The position numbers and the translations under genes were made by a program. The notes under the pieces are model-generated. The model did no database searches and was not told the origin of the DNA. It saw nothing but the letters and a program-made list of their open reading frames with translations. Below are positions 58,610-64,000 of a DNA stretch of 64,000 nt, piece after piece (the first letter of the stretch is position 1; each line of letters begins with the position of its first letter). The DNA comes from Rostrohypoxylon terebratum (lineage: Eukaryota; Ascomycota; Sordariomycetes; Xylariales; Hypoxylaceae): assembly GCA_022497145.1 (NCBI GenBank), contig MU385881.1:62001-126000 (forward strand). Direction: 5' to 3'.

Positions 58610-59970
58610 ATGTCGTCTTCGGTCCACCAGGTCTCGCCCTTGGAGCGCATGCCAGGAGGTTCTCAAGAATATCATCTGCCAATTCACCGACGTCAGAGAT
58701 ATGAAGAATTCCATCCGTGCTTGTCCACAACTCTGGGCTGCTTACAAGGAGTTCGCAGTGGTGTCGAACCAGCCCACAAAGATCGCCACCCGTGTCCTAT
58801 TCAATCGTCTGGACGAACATAATGTGCGCGGTGCAGCATTATTGACACACAAGGTTAAATCTTGACCTCAAATGAGCAAAGCTGACTTCAAGAGTACTTG
58901 CCAAAACACCTTCAACTCCAGACGAGGACGTCTGCCCTCCTCTGCCATTTGGTTCGATTGCTTCCATCAACGACCTACATGACACCGTTACCCGTATCGC
59001 TTGGGCCTACGCTGTGCGTGTTGTCTTGCCCTCATTCAACAGAAATCTTGGACAGGTGCCTTTTATTGCGAAGTCCGAACTGGGCCGCATTATGCGCGCC
59101 GTCTATAATCTTGAGATGTACTTCACCTGCTGCCGTGTGCAGATGATGCGTGAGCTCCCTGCCGACGAAGAATACATTTCCACCGGGATCCTTCCTAATT
59201 TGGACCACCTCCTTCGAAAGTTTTCACCCTGGAACGTGGAACAAATGGTAGGCGTATGGGAGTATCTCATGCTCATAGCGATACCAGGTTAGAACCCTAC
59301 CCTTAAAATGTATCGATATATATATAGCTAACACTTGCAACTAACTTTCAGGGAATTAGAACGTAAACGTGATCCAGAAGGTATGCGTTGGGAATTCGAC
59401 GGGCAGCTTAATGCAATAGCCTCGGAGACACCCTTCGAACGACCAGACTCGTTTACGTCAATGGACCACCCCGAAATGCTGCTATGCCAGGGATTGCAAG
59501 GCTGGGAGTATTACGTTTGCCCAAATATCGACATCAAGGAGCGGCGCCGTGCTTGGAAAAGCTGGCCTCGTCCCCACGACAACAGGATATTCCGCGCCTT
59601 GTACCGTCACTGCGAGACTAGATTTCGTGACCATGAGCCGATAACCGACCTAACCATGTACGGCGACCATTCGAATGTCTTGGTGAAAGACATCAAGGAC
59701 ATGAAATATTGGGCTATCCACTTCCAGCCGCTCTTTTACTCCTCGGATCTGGACGAGGGTCAATTCGAGGTTTGGAAGGAAAGTTACTCATTTGAAGTAC
59801 CCCAGAGAGCAGTGTACAACTTCAAGCACCGCCTGCAGTGGTTTCATCGAAGCCATGGTATGTACTTCTGGGACAAGAAGCGCATCGATTTCGTGGAAGC
59901 CGCAGTAGAGGATGCCATAAAAGAGAAAATCATTCGTGTTCCGACCATGGCCCTATGGCAATTTGGATAA
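58610..59970 (+). pseudogene. F-box-like protein gene with an early frameshift
   Basis: The start at 58610 gives MSSSVHQVSPLERMP, the usual opening of fungal F-box proteins, but the expected continuation EVLKNIICQFTDVRDMKNSI is in another frame. One extra base within CCAGGAGG (58653-58660) accounts for it, and no intron can. Downstream, the frame runs on as CPQLWAAYKEFAV, then IAWAYAVRVVLPSFNRN (second intron uncertain; 58821-58884 would fit with a weak donor), and after an intron at about 59289-59356 as RKRDPEGMRWEFDGQLNAIA to the stop. F-box proteins present targets to SCF ubiquitin ligases; the C-terminal part here has no known repeats. Either a recent pseudogene or a sequence error. Confidence 0.6.
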
Positions 59971-60852
59971 AGACACCCGTCCGTTGGTCTGGGCAAGCTT
60001 ATCTACATGAGGAGGCGGTCAGGGCTGGCAACCGGGAGTTGGGGATTTGGGGGGTTTGGCAGTCGGGGAGTTTGGTGACGGGGGAGTAAGGACTCGGTTT
60101 GAGAATAAGGAATTCTGATAGTCTCTGGCGCTGGTAGTTGAAGACTTCGGAGTTTGCGATTAAGTCGAGTCAAGTCGGGGGTCAAAGCATTATCCCGATA
60201 AGGAAACCGCCTAGTGTGGTGGCCAACGACGTACCTAGGACCTTCCTAGGTACCTATCGGTATGTATTGTACTCGGTCGATAGCCCTGGAGGTTTCTAGG
60301 TTTCTGGGTACTTTAGTAGCTATAAGTTATATGTAAGTTCCAGTCATAGTAGCCCGCGTGGCTTGCATAGTAGGGTAGTAACATCCGATGACATTACCCC
60401 ACCTATTGTAGGCCCTGAAGATGATTGTATTGCACCACTAAATACTGAGCCACAATGAGGCCATAGCGCCTCATAATGTGCCACATAGCCTGCAGTTACC
60501 CGTCTGCCCGTGTCCGGGTAAGTACGTACTAGGTAGTTAGTACCTAAAGTACCTAGCAGGTGCAAGTGGATCGGGTTACATCCATAGGTGCGGGAGCCTT
60601 GTCGCACGGCTCTGTCCTAAGTTCTAAGTTCTAAGTTCTAATTATTACAGAAACAGACTGGAGCTCTCCCGAACCAGTATCAAGCATCCAGGACGACCAT
60701 CTTGGTGACATCCATGACATTCACATACCTACATATGTAGGTAGGATTGCTGAACAAATATCGGGAACAGGACCAACTGGATAAGCTTGCTAAGGAAAAC
60801 TAATTATGGATTTTGCTTTTCCTCAGATTGTCCTGGAAGGAAGTTGCCGCCA
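59971..60852. other. Intergenic, no gene seen
   Basis: About 880 bp. Carries the perfect inverted repeat at 60231-60253, further TAGGTA/TACCTA units at 60528-60556 and a TAAGTTC tandem near 60617-60638. Confidence 0.45.
60231..60253. repeat. Perfect 10-bp inverted repeat (GTACCTAGGA)
   Basis: Two 10-bp arms with a 3-nt spacer, containing CCTAGG in each arm. Same family as 57777-57797. Confidence 0.85.
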
Positions 60853-63800
60853 ATGAGCGCGGTTAATGCTGAGTCCCATATATCGAAAAAGCGTCGACAA
60901 CGTGATCCACGATCCCAACCACCGCCTTCACCAACACCCAAAAACCAGGACCAGGATCAAGATCAAGATCAAGATCAACCCCAGACACAAGGTCAGCGAG
61001 AACGAAAACGACGACAGCGGCAGCGACCTCATCCCAAACCTAAAAAGCGAAAGTCAACCCATGCCACATCGAAAACCAAAGGCCAGAATAAAGATTATAA
61101 CGATTGGTTCGCCATCCGAGATATCATTGACGATAAGGTCGAGCACGACAAGGTCTATTATCTGGTAGATTGGGAAGGCACCGATAACCACGGTCAACCA
61201 CATATACCATCTTGGGTAGCGCTCATCTTATCTGTTTGCCAGAACCCTTGCTGAGTGTGTGTAGGAACCGGAAGAGAACGTGTCAATTGCGGCGATAAGT
61301 GCTTGGAAGGAGAATAGGGCCGGGGGCAAGCACAAAAAGCACGTACCTACGTCTAATGTAGCTGTTACCAACCCTGCCAGTGGTATTCCTACGCAAATAT
61401 CCGATATCCAGCAGAAAGAGTCATCCCAGATTTTGAGCCAGCCACGTCGTCGAAACCTGGTCAATAGGACTGAAGAGTCTAAGTTGAAGGAGGAAGCTGT
61501 GCATCATCGCCAGTCGAAGGGAGTCAACCCCGTACGTTACGAAGGTGCAGATTCCCAGAAAATTCCCAAGGTAGTTCGATCATTTGGGGATTCCTTGTCC
61601 AATCCCAAGCAATACCGCACGGTGTCGTCCTCACAAGGAACAAGCGGCCAACAACAAGGCCACAAACAAGAAGTGAGGAGAGACGTGAATCAAGTTATAC
61701 CAGATTCCCAAGCTCTTTCTGGCATATCAATCACCGACACACAAAATAGTATCATTACTCCCCTGGGCTCATTCGGGACGAGCCAAGTTCAGGGAGAGGC
61801 CCTCATCTTATCACAGCAAAATCCAGAACCCCGTCATCCAAAATCATACTCTCACTCGGTAGAGATACCTTCACATCAAGTTGATCATCGTTTCCCTGGT
61901 GCCCGAGAACTTTTATCAGGCTCCGCTTTAGTGAACGAGTCTAGCTTAGGTTTTGCTGCGTCTAGTAATTCTCAGGGCACAGCTAGTAGAGGTCATTCGG
62001 GTCTTTTTGTACGGGAGAACTTGAGTCTCGACAGTGTTCCGTCCACAGGTCAACTGAATAGTCACTCATCGATTCATCGCCGTGAACAACCCTCAGAAGA
62101 GCATATCTCTGTGACGAGTGTGGGTCAGGATCAAACATTCGCGCATAGTTTTAGTGCAACATCACAGCAAAGCAATTATTCTCAAGCCGCTCAAATAGTG
62201 GTTCCTCTCAGTAGTCAACAAGGTGGACTAGTAACGCGCAGCCACTCTCACTTCACATTCAACGACGACGAGACAGTTATCTTTGAAACTGTGTTGAGCA
62301 ATTCTCAGCCCCAGCACCACTCGCAGGACCCGAATCAAGCTGTAGGCGAATTAGACAACAGTACCAGGAATACACCATCTAGATCCAGGTCGCAATCTTT
62401 TTCAGCACACATAGAAATATCACGGAGCAATCCGAACAGATCGGTCGGTAATATCGAAGGAGAGGAATTGCCAATCGAACAATCTGGTACAGCAAATCTG
62501 GGACATTCTAACAACTCATACCCTACGCCACGGCAGCAAGCCGCATCTCCCACATCTCCCAAAATGGATAGTACCGGGAACCCTGTCGCCCAGATGTCGG
62601 CTCGTGAGAGATTAAGACTCATAAGAGAAAAGAATTTCGCCTCCCTCCAAAAACCTCCCGCAACAACTTCAGAAGATCCAATCCAAGTTGAGCCTAAAGT
62701 AGATACTCTGGCAGTATCTCAACCAGCCATTCCGGATCCTCAGGCAATTGAAGTCCCTCCGAGGCCTGACATCAGCCCCCTCACTCCTCCGCCATTAATA
62801 TCTCCTACTTTCCTAACCCAGCCGCAGTCGTTAGAAGAAGCTCAAATTGAGCTACCTCCAGACCTGCAGCAACCATCAGTACCTGAGACTTCGCAGGCAC
62901 CTATGGAGCCAGAGCAGCAAGGAGAGCTTATCTTAGAAGAGGCTGGTCCTGCCGAAGTAAACTTCATCACTAACGAAGATCCGCCTGGGACTTTAGATCC
63001 GTCTAATTTGACGCTTTCCATCGAAAATGACATGGATATCAACCCGATGTTATCCACGGACTACCCCTCCTATCCCGCATTCGGCGTGGAGGAAGAAGAA
63101 GAAACGCCTCCCGCCAACTACCCGAAGAATCTTCATCCGTATGTTCCTACCGGCCACAATGAATTCCTCATCACGCTTCCGTTCTATAGCAACTGTCGCC
63201 CTGTGTATAACGACGTTCTCCGCGAGAATGAGGATCTGATCCGCGAATACAATGCCTCGTTCTTGGTATTGCCACACCTGAAGCCTCATCCCACGGTGAT
63301 ATCAAAGGTTGATGAGATGTTTTCGCGCCTTTTCGATGTCTGTGATCTGCCGCCCTTCATGGAGACCGTCCCCTCCATGTCGCCCGATGAGACGACTAAA
63401 CATGTTGTTGGCACGAACGCTAAGTTTGCCTTCATTGACGAATTGCTTACCTGTCTGGCTGATGTAAAATCGGATAAGAAGATTCTGATCCTAGCACGTC
63501 CCGGAAAGGCAATGGATCTTCTTGATCAGGTCGTGAGAACGAGAGGCTATCGTTACATACGATCCGGTGTGGAGGTTGTCGGTCCTTCAATCGCCCAACA
63601 TTTGCTGACAGTAGCTATCTCATCGACAAATGACAAACCGTCGTCTATTCTCGAGGACGTCGACGCTGTCATAGCATTCGACCACACTTATCAACCAGAG
63701 ATACTCCCTCCGTCTGTTAGAGAACGTTCCCCTATATTGATGGTTCTGACGAATACATGTTCCATACAACACCTTAACATGCGCGTTTCAGAGAGCATAG

Positions 63801-64000
63801 AACCGTTAGAGCGGAAGAACGTTCTCGTGCTGGCACTGGTTAAGGCAATGCGGTACGTGGAAGATGTCGGCAGCTCTCAGATCACTCAGCTACATGCTGC
63901 GGCGGAGCTATTTTCGGATTACATCCAAGACCAAGACAACGACGACTTTTATTGGGATCCATTGGAAGTTCCCGAGAACGTATTTGAGGATCTGCACGCA
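60853..64000 (+). CDS. Chromodomain protein with HDA2/3-like C-terminal region (partial, runs off window)
   Basis: Exons 60853-61215 and 61265-64000 (open at the window end) give 1033 residues so far. A basic low-complexity start with a DQDQDQDQDQ run and KRKRR-type patches is followed by a chromodomain at about residues 82-140: DWFAIRDIIDDK, YYLVDWEGTD, and W|EPEENVSIAAISAW split by the intron. This fold reads methylated histone lysine. About 450 Ser/Gln-rich residues follow, then SARERLRLIREKNFASL and, from about residue 740, a folded region (LHPYVPTGHNEFLITLPFYS, ILARPGKAMDLLDQVVRTR) resembling the class II HDAC-complex subunit 2/3 family. That suggests a heterochromatin deacetylase subunit, like the Neurospora HP1/CDP-2/HDA-1 type complex; the exact orthologue is not certain. 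Confidence 0.82.
60945..60977. repeat. Hexanucleotide repeat coding Asp-Gln
   Basis: Tandem (A/G)ATCA(A/G)-type hexamers inside the first exon encode an Asp-Gln run. Likely length-variable. Confidence 0.75.

Noticed and set aside
1..64000. CRISPR arrays, bacterial operons or prophage elements
   Set aside because: No regularly spaced repeats, and the window is plainly eukaryotic with spliceosomal introns throughout.

Overview
This window comes from a filamentous ascomycete (Pezizomycotina, most likely a Sordariomycete). The evidence is many short GT-AG introns (about 50-80 bp) with CTAAC/CTGAC-type branch sites, pyrimidine-rich leaders, one gene per transcript, and fungus-specific families: Zn2Cys6 regulator, CFEM/GPI protein, STAND-type N-terminal domain with ubiquitin-like domain, HDA2/3-type deacetylase-complex subunit, NADP glutamate dehydrogenase. 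The coding models were assembled by hand from conserved residues, splice signals and reading phase.

Layout. 0-6.2 kb: NAT9-like acetyltransferase (+), PLP serine/threonine dehydratase (-), a second GNAT (+), a gene-free stretch, then a short secreted sulfotransferase-like protein (+). 6.2-14.5 kb: about 8 kb with no intact gene, holding broken minus-strand coding relics. 14.5-21.4 kb: Zn2Cys6 regulator (+), NTF2/NXT1-like mRNA export factor (+), farnesyl/geranylgeranyl-transferase alpha subunit with a long N-terminal extension (-), mevalonate kinase (-). 23.3-26.8 kb: dead MFS transporter (-) and a ketopantoate-reductase-like oxidoreductase (-). 29.7-33.6 kb: CFEM/GPI protein (+) and a large STAND-N/ubiquitin-like protein (-). 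34.8-39.4 kb: two-repeat ABM-barrel protein (+), ribosomal protein eL38 (-), a 75-residue membrane/SAP-like protein (+), CAAX protease Ste24 (+). 40-47 kb: DNA polymerase delta catalytic subunit (+) and NADP-GDH (+). 47-52.7 kb: gene-poor. 52.7-57.2 kb: a 1367-residue GMC oxidoreductase fused to an alpha/beta hydrolase (+). 58.6-60 kb: frameshifted F-box-like gene (+). 60.85 kb to the window end: chromodomain/HDA2-3-like protein (+), cut off by the edge.

Most genes are housekeeping. Three touch one pathway: mevalonate kinase (isoprenoid precursors), the prenyltransferase alpha subunit (attachment of farnesyl/geranylgeranyl), and Ste24 (processing of prenylated CAAX proteins). The first two are neighbours on the same strand and Ste24 lies about 17 kb away. 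This is probably loose linkage, not an operon. The most unusual items are the extended prenyltransferase alpha subunit, the oxidase-hydrolase fusion with a Cys in the nucleophile elbow, the chromodomain/HDAC-subunit fusion, and a family of intergenic CCTAGG/TAGGTA inverted repeats. I did not find an obviously novel multi-gene system.
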